Notes: generated from the letters alone by a model not told the origin. Positions 27,212-33,993 are shown, counted from the first letter of the stretch. The stretch is DNA of 34,271 nt from Planctomycetota bacterium (GCA_022566535.1 JADFIR010000034.1:1-34271); one strand, 5' to 3'. Program-made: numbers and translations.

Positions 27212-27260
27212 CCGTAGGGTCCGCTCTGCGGACCGAGCCGTAGGGCCCGCTGCGCGGATC
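27212..27260. repeat. Two tandem GTAGGGTCCGC-type palindromes
   Basis: CCGTAGGGTCCGC...GCGGACC (27212-27234) contains a perfect 7-bp stem (27218-27224 with 27228-27234). A diverged copy CCGTAGGGCCCGC...GCGGATC follows at 27238-27260. A third copy is at 31204-31226. They lie just after the DUF3179 stop and may also act as transcription barriers. Confidence 0.7.
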
Positions 27261-27294
27261 GTTTCCTTGCCGCAGCGCAACCGCACGAAACGCC

Positions 27295-27323
27295 TTGATA
27301 TCAATCACCCGGCGCGGGATAAT
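27295..27323 (+). promoter_or_regulatory. Promoter TTGATA-N17-GATAAT of the cyclase/FRG operon
   Basis: TTGATA (27295-27300) and GATAAT (27318-27323) are spaced 17 nt apart, close to consensus. The core is a near-copy of 25806-25834. Transcription should start near 27330. The ATG of the small upstream ORF overlaps the -10, so that ORF's upstream part cannot be in this transcript. Confidence 0.6.
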
Positions 27324-27432
27324 GCCTCACGCGCGTGTAGCCACCGACCGCCAGATCGACCAGCTCGTCTACGACCTCTACGGACTCACCAACGAGGAAA
27401 TTGCTATTGTTGAGCAGGCAACACAACCATGA
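27322..27432 (+). pseudogene. Remnant of a restriction-modification methylase C-terminus
   Basis: The 36-codon frame encodes ATDRQIDQLVYDLYGL followed by TNEEIAIVEQATQP. This closely resembles the conserved last residues of Eco57I/type IIG-like DNA methylase-restriction proteins (TDRxIDxLVYxLYGLTxEEIxIVE, recalled from the family, not searched). The ATG at 27322 lies in the -10 of the local promoter, so I treat it as a 3' fragment with no proper start. Its TGA overlaps the cyclase ATG as ATGA, the junction expected for a former operon of methylase and cyclase. Confidence 0.6.
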
Positions 27433-28232
27433 GCATTGTGAAGTACAGGTACTCGTCTCTGGAAGACTTTCTTATCTCGCATTCACTTTCGGTTGATGGC
27501 GTCATCGATGACGGTTGGGGTGCAGAGTTGGCGGTCAAAGGCCGAGAGATACAAGCTGCTATATTGTTTGCAGACATTTCAGCATTCACCTCCCGAACCA
27601 TCACGTTGTCGCCAGCGGAGACCCTTATCTTTCTCAACCACTTCTTTACTTGGATCGCCGCTGAGGCGATGCGGACAGGAGTTGGTATAGTTGATAAATA
27701 CATCGGCGACGAAATCATGATGGTATTCTCAGAGGAGTTTGGTTCTGAGGATCCTTTTGTCGATGCATTGCAGACCGCTCGGTGGATGGCGGAAAAAGAT
27801 GTGTTTTGTTTTGGTCCCCATATCGGGATTGCGTATGGACACGTCATCATTGGGTATGTCGGAACGCCGCTGAAGTACAACTGCTCGGCATTCGGAGCCC
27901 CTGTCGTCCTTGCCAAGCGCTGTGCTGCTGTTCGCCCGCAGGCAAAAGGATCGGCATCGATAATCTTCCCAGCGAACTTGTGGAATGACCGGACCCTGAA
28001 AGAAGTTCTTCCGCCAGGGACACGGGAAAGACAGGACGGTACGATTGAGGAACGACGATTGCCTTGGGAACTACTTCCTCCAAGAACGGTGCCGATGAAG
28101 AATCTTCCGGAATTAGAGATTCGTGAAATCGACAAACTGGGCACTTGGTTTCCAGATCAATCTCCGGAGGATCGAGCAAGGGAGGCACTCGAAAATCTGC
28201 GACAGGCTGGAGCTGTACGGCTTGAGGGATGA
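27429..28232 (+). CDS. Class III nucleotide cyclase-like protein
   Basis: The 267-aa protein has one class III cyclase homology domain (about 40-200). The metal aspartates are present: Asp49 in AAILFADISAFTS and Asp94 in VDKYIGDEIMMVF, as is HIGIAYGHVIIGYVG. By my alignment to LDYTVIGDAVNLAAR, the second half reads KYNCSAFGAPVVLAKR. The base-selecting Asp/Thr is Ser153 and the transition-state Asn is Val160, while the catalytic Arg164 remains. It may therefore make a non-standard nucleotide or be a degenerate regulator. There is no membrane, HAMP or receiver domain; about 65 charged residues follow the cyclase core. GC is visibly lower than in the surroundings. It has no good ribosome-binding site and overlaps the upstream ORF (ATGA), so translation is probably coupled. 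The next ORF starts 3 nt after its stop. Confidence 0.82.
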   Translation: MSIVKYRYSSLEDFLISHSLSVDGVIDDGWGAELAVKGREIQAAILFADISAFTSRTITLSPAETLIFLNHFFTWIAAEAMRTGVGIVDKYIGDEIMMVFSEEFGSEDPFVDALQTARWMAEKDVFCFGPHIGIAYGHVIIGYVGTPLKYNCSAFGAPVVLAKRCAAVRPQAKGSASIIFPANLWNDRTLKEVLPPGTRERQDGTIEERRLPWELLPPRTVPMKNLPELEIREIDKLGTWFPDQSPEDRAREALENLRQAGAVRLEG

Positions 28233-28235
28233 TTG

Positions 28236-28415
28236 ATGTACGGCCGGCTGAGCCGGGCGGGGTGTGGAGCGCGTGTCTCTCGGCACGGCCGGCCGGACTT
28301 CGACGATGAGGGCACCGACGGCCTCCGCGACTTGCTGAGCCGACTCGCGGGACATCGCAGCCGTCGGACATCTTTGGGCGAGCTCCAAGGCGCCAATCGT
28401 CAGGAGGAACGGTGA
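28236..28415 (+). CDS. 59-aa ORF between cyclase and FRG genes, with dockerin-like segment
   Basis: ATG 28236 lies 3 nt after the cyclase stop with GAGGG upstream. The frame ends at TGA 28413-28415, which shares one base with the ATG of the FRG gene (TGATG). That spacing argues for a translated gene in one operon. However, its middle reads GRPDFDDEGTDGLRDLLSRL, and the DNA around 28291-28350 is recognisably a decayed copy of the dockerin-like tail found intact at 29311-29397. It could be a true small protein built from such a fragment, or a relic kept as a translational bridge. Confidence 0.4.
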   Translation: MYGRLSRAGCGARVSRHGRPDFDDEGTDGLRDLLSRLAGHRSRRTSLGELQGANRQEER

Positions 28416-29257
28416 TGCAGCCCAATGTGGTCGGGGTGGTTCAATGCGAATCGTGGGACGATTTCATCAAGCGCGTGCGCACAACGAGCTACGTAGGAGA
28501 TCGGGTTTTCCGCGGTCAGCGCCGCATTGTTGATTGGCGACTTGAATCCCAATGGGAGCGATGGTTACGGCGCCTCATAGCAGGCGACCCGGACGGAAAC
28601 GTTGTTGAACGCTTCTCCACGCCTCAAGCCTATGGACAAATCCGAGATGGCTACCTTGAACGTTTCAAGAGTCTAATGCGAGGCGTCAGTACTGCGCGAA
28701 TTCGGCCAGATGATCCGGACCGCGAGTGGTGGGCTCTGGGTCGTCACCACGGATTGATTACTCCGCTGCTCGATTGGACGAGGAGCCCATATATTGCTGC
28801 ATACTTCGCATTCGTGGACTACACGGAGGCAAGGCATCCCGGATTCAGGGAAGGGAAGTACTATGGCGGAGTGGGGCCAGCAAGCAAAGATCTGGACACC
28901 GAACCATTAGCGGTATGGGAGTTGCACATTGACGACGCGCTACCGAAAGCCGGAGAGTTCGAGATTTTCTCAAGCCGAGGTGAGAGTGCCTACAGGGAGC
29001 TTGCCCAGCAAGGATGTTTCACTTGGCTCACGCACGACAGATTCATCGATTTGGAGTCCTACTGCAAGAGTCGAGGATTGGCTCGCCTCCTTGGGCGATA
29101 CGAGATCCCCGGTACGGAGTTCCTTAAGGCGCTTTGGGATCTCCATCTGATGAATATAAATGAAGCTACGCTGTTTCCGGACGGCGACGGTGCCGCGAGG
29201 CAGGCCAACTGGGGGAGCAACCTGTCTGCTTTGGCAGGCATTGGCCCACAGGGTTAG
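28415..29257 (+). CDS. FRG-domain protein
   Basis: The 280-aa protein has the FRG domain. The eponymous FRGQ is at residues 32-35, followed by WRLESQWER, then WWALGRHHGLITPLLDWTRSP (about 105-125, the conserved HHG and LLDWT) and IAAYFAF. The C-terminal INEATLFPDGDGAAR is also typical of the family. FRG proteins are scattered in accessory islands, often near restriction or toxin genes; their biochemistry is poorly defined. The start is ATG 28415, with GGAGG 7 nt upstream; GTG 28412 is possible. It is the last gene of the cyclase operon. An intact orphan dockerin-like tail begins 54 nt after its stop. GC is lower than the window average. Confidence 0.83.
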   Translation: MQPNVVGVVQCESWDDFIKRVRTTSYVGDRVFRGQRRIVDWRLESQWERWLRRLIAGDPDGNVVERFSTPQAYGQIRDGYLERFKSLMRGVSTARIRPDDPDREWWALGRHHGLITPLLDWTRSPYIAAYFAFVDYTEARHPGFREGKYYGGVGPASKDLDTEPLAVWELHIDDALPKAGEFEIFSSRGESAYRELAQQGCFTWLTHDRFIDLESYCKSRGLARLLGRYEIPGTEFLKALWDLHLMNINEATLFPDGDGAARQANWGSNLSALAGIGPQG

Positions 29258-29310
29258 CAGTCGACGAAAGGAATTGGCCCACGTAGCGGACGCTACAAAG
29301 CCAGCGCCCC

Positions 29311-29397
29311 GGCGGGCCGCCGGACTTCGACGGCGACGGCACCGTCGGCATCCTCGACCTCCTCGCGCTGCTGGCCAACTGGGGGCCGTGTCCATAG
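29311..29397 (+). pseudogene. Orphan dockerin-like C-terminal tail
   Basis: Read from 29311 the frame is GGPPDFDGDGTVGILDLL...LLANWGPCP and TAG at 29395-29397. The only upstream frame is 8 codons after a TAG at 29284, without a start. The calcium-loop residues are intact. It is the best-preserved orphan tail of the window and nearly matches the one at 31082-31186. Confidence 0.8.
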
Positions 29398-29436
29398 AAG
29401 AAGGCATCGGGCGGTCAAATGGGAAACGTCGGCTCA

Positions 29437-29535
29437 CAGAACGAGTGCCTGTCCAATGTCTCCGCAGTGTCTCCAGCGCAGTCTCTCGTGCAGTCTCCCG
29501 TGAAGGCATTCAGAACGAGTGCCTGTCCAGTGTCT
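29437..29535 (+). repeat. 25-nt direct repeat, 74 nt apart
   Basis: Bases 29437-29461 and 29511-29535 agree at 24 of 25 positions (core CAGAACGAGTGCCTGTCC). The interval contains three imperfect copies of GCAGT(G)TCTCC. No coding role is evident. Confidence 0.75.
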
Positions 29536-29631
29536 TCTGATACGCTTCGGAGCCCTGTCACAGCGCTTTTTCGGCAGCCGTGCAAGAGACCTGTCGGCAG
29601 GCTCGTTATCCTGGGCGCTGAGGTCTCCCCT

Positions 29632-30918
29632 ATGGCAAGGCTGCGCGACGGTCTCGCTCTGGTCACCTGTCTTCTGTGCATCGCGCCTCACGCGCAGGCA
29701 ACCGCTCCGGCATCGTCGCAGCAGCCGCACCCCGACATCCGGTGGTGCGACCCGATCGACGGCCTGTCGATCGGGATCGAGGTGCCGAAGGGGCCGATCC
29801 GCTTCGTGGGCTACGCAGATTGGAAGGGCCCCCTCCAGGTCTGGCAAGATCACGGCAACCAGCGACAGAGCATGCACGACAACCCCGGCGGCTTCTGGGA
29901 CGACGCCACCAGGGTGACGGTTCATCTTCGCAATGTCTCCGACACGACGCTGTACTGGTCCCGGCGATTTACCATCTGGACGGTCTCACTGACGTCACCC
30001 GACTTTCCCGTGCCCGACACCGTGTGGGTGCGCCATCCTCCACCGATCTGGCAGGATCCGATCCCGCTGGCCCCCGGCGTGTTCGACTCGGTCACATTGT
30101 CGGTGGGCGGCTCGGCTCGCGTCTGGCCGAGGATCCCCAGCGGCCGGTACCAGGTCAGCGTGACCTACAGGCCGGACAACATCGTCAGGAATGCGCGCGG
30201 CGGCGTCCATCCCTATGACATCCCGGGGTTCGTCGCCAAGCCGGTCCGGACACCCACGATCGACATCGAGATCGACGCGAGCCCGGACGACACGCACGTC
30301 TTCGACTTCGCAACCGGCCCGCACGGGTGGACGCCGGCGTTCTGCGACTATCCCCTCGGCGAGGAGGACGCTCACGAGCTGCTCGCGGGCTCGAGCCGGC
30401 TCCCCGATCCGCTCGACCAGACCCAGCGCGCGCTCGTCATCTCCGGCAACAACGTCGGCAAAGACCTCTTCATGTACTACCGGCGCAAGATCGACGGCCT
30501 CGAGCCCGGTCGCGACTACCTGATCTCCTTCACGCTCGAGATCGCCTCCAACGCGCCGAGAGCCTGCATGGATGCATGTGGCAAGTACAGCGGCGGGCCC
30601 ACCCTCCTGGCGGGAGCCAGCGTGGAGGACCCAACGCCGATTGAAGTCGAGGGCTGGCACCGCTTCCCGCTGGAGAAAGGCAGACCTGCCTGGGACGAGC
30701 ACACCATCGCACCGCTCGGCAACGCGAGTGCGGGCCACATGGACTGCTCCGACAACGCCCCCTATGAGCTCCAGCGCCGCAGAACGGGTGGCATGCGCGT
30801 CAAGGCCACCGCCGGCCAGACCGGCGAGCTGTGGCTCTTCTTCGGAACGGATTCACGGACCCCGGGCACCACAACGCTCTACTACACCAGGCTTACGCTC
30901 GGCCTGACCCCCGACTGA
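29632..30918 (+). CDS. Exported protein with two beta-rich domains
   Basis: ATG 29632 opens a signal peptide ARLRDGLALVTCLLCIAP ending at AQA, with TGAGGT upstream; the frame is open further upstream but lacks a signal there. The 428-aa product has a first beta-rich domain (about 60-220, with VTVHLRNVSDTTLYWSRR, typical of an Ig-like secreted fold). The second beta-rich domain (about 225-425) has LEPGRDYLISFTLEIASN, ACMDACGKYSGG and GELWLFFGTDSRTPGTTTLYY, resembling a carbohydrate-binding jelly roll. No catalytic motif is seen and there is no dockerin-like tail. The product is expected outside the cytoplasm. Confidence 0.7.
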   Translation: MARLRDGLALVTCLLCIAPHAQATAPASSQQPHPDIRWCDPIDGLSIGIEVPKGPIRFVGYADWKGPLQVWQDHGNQRQSMHDNPGGFWDDATRVTVHLRNVSDTTLYWSRRFTIWTVSLTSPDFPVPDTVWVRHPPPIWQDPIPLAPGVFDSVTLSVGGSARVWPRIPSGRYQVSVTYRPDNIVRNARGGVHPYDIPGFVAKPVRTPTIDIEIDASPDDTHVFDFATGPHGWTPAFCDYPLGEEDAHELLAGSSRLPDPLDQTQRALVISGNNVGKDLFMYYRRKIDGLEPGRDYLISFTLEIASNAPRACMDACGKYSGGPTLLAGASVEDPTPIEVEGWHRFPLEKGRPAWDEHTIAPLGNASAGHMDCSDNAPYELQRRRTGGMRVKATAGQTGELWLFFGTDSRTPGTTTLYYTRLTLGLTPD

Positions 30919-31081
30919 GCGTCCGCAGCGCCGCCGCTCAGATCGTCGCTTTGACGAAATTTAGTCTGCTCTTGAAGCGATCACACGGGTGCCTCCGGCT
31001 TGCCCGTACCAGAGCGAGTGTCGGCCGGACGTACGGATCGCTTAGAACGAGTAACCAAGAAAAGGCCGCTAGCTAATTCGG

Positions 31082-31186
31082 GGTGACTTTACCGACCCCG
31101 GCGGATCGCCGGACTTCGACATCGACGGCACCGTCGGCATCCTCGACCTGCTCACCCTCTTGGCCAACTGGGGCCCGTGTCCATGA
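31082..31186 (+). pseudogene. Orphan dockerin-like C-terminal tail
   Basis: The frame reads GDFTDPGGSPDFDIDGTVGI, then LDLL...LLANWGPCP and TGA at 31184-31186. A TAG lies at 31070-31072 with no start between. One loop Gly is changed to Ile (DFDIDG). It is otherwise nearly identical to the tail at 29311-29397, including the last residues NWGPCP. Confidence 0.8.
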
Positions 31187-31203
31187 TAAGGATGGCTATC
31201 AGT

Positions 31204-31226
31204 CCGTAGGGTCCGCTGTGCGGACC
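31204..31226. repeat. GTAGGGTCCGC palindrome, third copy
   Basis: It matches 27212-27234 except in the loop (TGT in place of TCT) and has the same GGTCCGC/GCGGACC stem. It lies upstream of the duplicated DUF3179 fragment, whereas the other copies lie downstream of the parent gene. Confidence 0.7.
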
Positions 31227-31282
31227 GCTTCGTCCCGTCCCAACCCCTCTCCCCCTCTGGCCGAGAGGCCGGGTCAGCGGGC

Positions 31283-31477
31283 ATGCAAACCTATACGCCT
31301 CTTCGTCCTGGCCGCGAAGCCCGCGACACCATCGACGGCGAGACGATCGTCCTGCAAGCTGATGCAGCATCCGGGTCCGTGCGCATCGTGCAGGCTCCCA
31401 AACGCGCGCTGGTCGTTTACACCTACTGGTTCGCCTGGGCCGCCTTCCATCCGCAGACGGAAATCTACCGCCGCTGA
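31283..31477 (+). pseudogene. Duplicated 3' end of the DUF3179 gene
   Basis: From about 31322 the frame reads RDTIDGETIVLQADAASGSV, continues RIVQAPKRALVVYTYWFAWA, and ends IYRR with TGA. It is nearly identical in protein and clearly homologous in DNA to the last 51 codons of the 26117-27163 gene. The upstream 13 codons to ATG 31283 are only loosely related, and the first 85% of the protein is missing. It is an amputated duplicate. Confidence 0.88.
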
Positions 31478-31717
31478 CGCTGCGGGACACGATCGCTGGG
31501 CGAAAAGGCTTGCTTTGAGTCGCTCGCGGCGCGATCGCCGAGGGCGGCACCGATGTGCCGGCTATGAATCGTCTGCCATCGAACGAACGGCCAGCGGCCT
31601 CGCTGTCAATCTGGGCGCACCCGCCCCCGAAGCGTGCCGATCGGGCCTCCAGGCCGCCGTTTTGGGGCCCGCCGCGGCGGGTCACCGTCGATTCCGGTAA
31701 TTGCATCAATTAATGAC

Positions 31718-31744
31718 TTGAATGTAGGGAGGGCGCGTTATACT
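31718..31744 (+). promoter_or_regulatory. Candidate promoter of the repetitive exported protein
   Basis: TTGAAT (31718-31723), a 15-nt spacer and TATACT (31739-31744) would give a leader of about 65 nt. GGAGGAG (31802-31808) precedes ATG 31816 by 7 nt and fixes the start. Confidence 0.45.
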
Positions 31745-31815
31745 CGCACTCGCAAGGCTGGCGATGGAGCTGGGCGAAGGTCAAATGGGAAATGTCGACT
31801 TGGAGGAGAAATCCG

Positions 31816-33993
31816 ATGAGAAACCGCATATCACTCCCGTTTTCTGCACGTTCAAGGAGTAGCTGCGGACACGCGCTGCCTGCCCTGGTCATGATCGCCA
31901 CGGTGGTCGTCATGTCGCAACCCGCCCCGGCCGACCAGATATTCGCGGACTGGGACGCCGGTACCCCTGGTTGCGATGTCGGCGTCTGGACCGACATGTG
32001 CTGGGGCAACGAGCCCATGCCCAACAACGGGAACATGGGCCATACCTACGTCGCGGGCATCTCTGATGGCAACGCCAACGTCACGATGAACATAGCCATC
32101 ACGCTCGATGGACTCGTCATCTTCGGTGGCGGGCAAGTTAACACGATGATCATCCCGAACAGCAGAACACTGACGATCGTCGGCGGCCCCTCGAAAGGAA
32201 ACCCCACGGGTTTTATCGACATCAATGATAAGCTGCTCATGCAGTCCACGGGCGGCAACCCCACCGATCTCAAGGTGACCGCCGGTCCCGACAATTCAAC
32301 GCTCGTCATCGGCTCGCCCGCCAGCCCAGGCGAGCTCCGGATGTCCAACCATATCAATAACCGGATCTACGGCGCGACCGGTACTGAAACCATCATCTTT
32401 GGCACCGATCTGACCGTTGGCGGCGCCGGCCAGATCGGGGTGAACGCGACGACGCTGATCAACCAGGGGACCATCCTCGCCGACCAGAGCAATGCGCTCC
32501 GGATCGATCCCAACGCCGGCGGCATGACCAACTCGGGCCTGATGGTTGCCCGGGACGGTGGCCTGCTTCAATTCCAGCCCGGTGTGTACGACAACGCGCT
32601 CGGCGAAATCCGCGCTGAGGACTTATCGACGGTGCGTTTCCCGTCGGGCGCCGAGATTACCGGTGGCCTGATGGTCGCCCAAAGCGGCGGTCTGTTCGAG
32701 TTCATTGGCGGCACGCTTCTTGGTCCGACGGTCCGGATCGATGTCGGCGGGGTTGGACAGGTCATCTTCAACTCCACGGTCCTAAACCTCACCAACGACG
32801 GCGTCATCAACCACAACAACAGCGCGACGTTGCACACGGCCGGTCAGTTGAACAACACCGGCAATTACTTCATGAACCATAGCGGCGGCAACACCACGAA
32901 TTTGATCTTCGACAGCGACACGGTGCTGGACGGCGGGGGCGTGATCAACATGTCCAACCATATCAATAACCGGATCTACGGCTTAACGGGTGCGGAGATT
33001 TTCACCAACGTCGACAACACGATCCGCGGTTCCGGCCAGATCGGGTTGAACCAGACGACGCTCATCAACCAGGGGACCATCCTCGCCGACCAGAGCACTG
33101 AGCTCTGGATCGATCCCGGTGCCGGAGGAATGACCAACTCCGGAACGCTCGGGGCTGAGAACGGCGCTTTGTTGCGGCTCCAAGCCGGCCCCTTCACAAC
33201 TTCCGGCTTTGTGTTCGCCTTGGCGGGCAGCACCATCACGCGCGCCGCTACGGATTACATCCAGACCGCCGGCTCGACCAAAATCGACGGTACACTCATA
33301 CTCAACGCGGGCGGGACAGTCACTCTCGACGGCGGCATATTGGGTGGCAGTGGGCTGGTCAGCGCCCACGTCGACAACGTCGCGGGCACAGCATCACCGG
33401 GGAGTTCGCCAGGCACGCTCAACATCCAGGGCGACTATCTTCAAACCCCCACTGGCACGCTAGACATCGAGCTGAGCGCATCCGTTGGCGACCTTCTGGC
33501 CATGCGCGGCGCCGCTGACCTGGCCGGCACACTTTCGCTCTCGGTGGTCGTCGACGACGAGCCGAGCGTCGGGCAGATGTTCACCATCATCACCGCCGGT
33601 TCGGTGACCGGCGTGTTCGATGCGGTGACCGGTCCCGGCGAATACGACGTGATCTACAACCCGACGGACGTTGTGGTCACCGTCCTGGCGCTGCCGCCTA
33701 ACACCGCCGACATCTCCGGTCCGCTCGGCGCCGGCTTCCCCGACGGATGCGTTGACGCGTTCGACCTCGGCGTGGTGCTGGGTGCGTGGTGCTCGACCCC
33801 GGCCAGCGGCAACCCCGCGCCCGACCCGCCGTGTGCAGGTGTCGGCTGCACCTCCCCGAACTTCCTCCTCGCGGACCTCTCAGGACCGGACGGAGCGCCT
33901 GATGGGTGTGTGGATGCGTTCGACCTGGCGAAGATACTGGCCAACTGGTGCTCGCTCGCCGGCGGCAACCCCTGCGGCACCTGCTTCCCGTAA
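31816..33993 (+). CDS. Repetitive autotransporter-like exported protein with dockerin-like tail
   Basis: The 725-aa protein has a long signal peptide (arginine-rich start, then LPALVMIATVVVMSQPAPADQ). Its body is a beta-helix-type passenger rich in Asn, Gly and Thr, with two homologous segments of about 203 residues sharing NHINNRIYG, TTLINQGTILADQS and GGMTNSG. The stretch GTASPGSSPGTLNIQGDYLQ and TGTLDIELS is the motif found at the end of autotransporter passengers. No outer-membrane barrel follows. The C-terminus has two variant dockerin-like units, PDGCVDAFDLGVVLGAWC and PDGCVDAFDLAKILANWC, in which Cys-rich linkers replace the usual ends. It probably acts at the cell surface. The start is ATG 31816, with GGAGGAG upstream. 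A strong terminator follows. Confidence 0.8.
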   Translation: MRNRISLPFSARSRSSCGHALPALVMIATVVVMSQPAPADQIFADWDAGTPGCDVGVWTDMCWGNEPMPNNGNMGHTYVAGISDGNANVTMNIAITLDGLVIFGGGQVNTMIIPNSRTLTIVGGPSKGNPTGFIDINDKLLMQSTGGNPTDLKVTAGPDNSTLVIGSPASPGELRMSNHINNRIYGATGTETIIFGTDLTVGGAGQIGVNATTLINQGTILADQSNALRIDPNAGGMTNSGLMVARDGGLLQFQPGVYDNALGEIRAEDLSTVRFPSGAEITGGLMVAQSGGLFEFIGGTLLGPTVRIDVGGVGQVIFNSTVLNLTNDGVINHNNSATLHTAGQLNNTGNYFMNHSGGNTTNLIFDSDTVLDGGGVINMSNHINNRIYGLTGAEIFTNVDNTIRGSGQIGLNQTTLINQGTILADQSTELWIDPGAGGMTNSGTLGAENGALLRLQAGPFTTSGFVFALAGSTITRAATDYIQTAGSTKIDGTLILNAGGTVTLDGGILGGSGLVSAHVDNVAGTASPGSSPGTLNIQGDYLQTPTGTLDIELSASVGDLLAMRGAADLAGTLSLSVVVDDEPSVGQMFTIITAGSVTGVFDAVTGPGEYDVIYNPTDVVVTVLALPPNTADISGPLGAGFPDGCVDAFDLGVVLGAWCSTPASGNPAPDPPCAGVGCTSPNFLLADLSGPDGAPDGCVDAFDLAKILANWCSLAGGNPCGTCFP
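32341..33143 (+). repeat. Internal 609-nt repeat of the exported passenger gene
   Basis: A 33-nt block at 32341-32373 recurs exactly at 32950-32982, and the region around 32455-32537 recurs around 33064-33146 with few changes. Both pairs are 609 nt (203 codons) apart, so a segment was duplicated in frame; the stretch between has diverged. High nucleotide identity indicates recent duplication or gene conversion. Confidence 0.85.

Larger units (their letters stand above)
29258..29631. other. Intergenic region with orphan tail and direct repeats
   Basis: This 374-nt gap holds an orphan dockerin-like tail (29311-29397), a copy of a 22-nt leader element (29413-29434), and a 25-nt direct repeat (29437-29461 and 29511-29535). 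A GCAGT/TCTCC-rich stretch lies between the repeat copies. The downstream frame is open from 29419, but the signal peptide shows the gene starts at 29632. Confidence 0.6.
30919..31815. other. Long non-coding region with gene-tail fragments
   Basis: This 897-nt gap has no complete gene. It holds an orphan dockerin-like tail (31082-31186), a GTAGGGTCCGC palindrome (31204-31226), a CCTCT/AGAGG hairpin near 31253-31267, and a duplicated DUF3179 3' end (31283-31477). The promoter and leader of the next gene (31718-31815) complete it. I see nothing recognisable in 30919-31081 or 31478-31717. Confidence 0.65.

Noticed and set aside
26051..27304. 417-aa minus-strand frame
   Set aside because: It is the reverse-strand shadow of the DUF3179 gene, which has clear family motifs on the plus strand.
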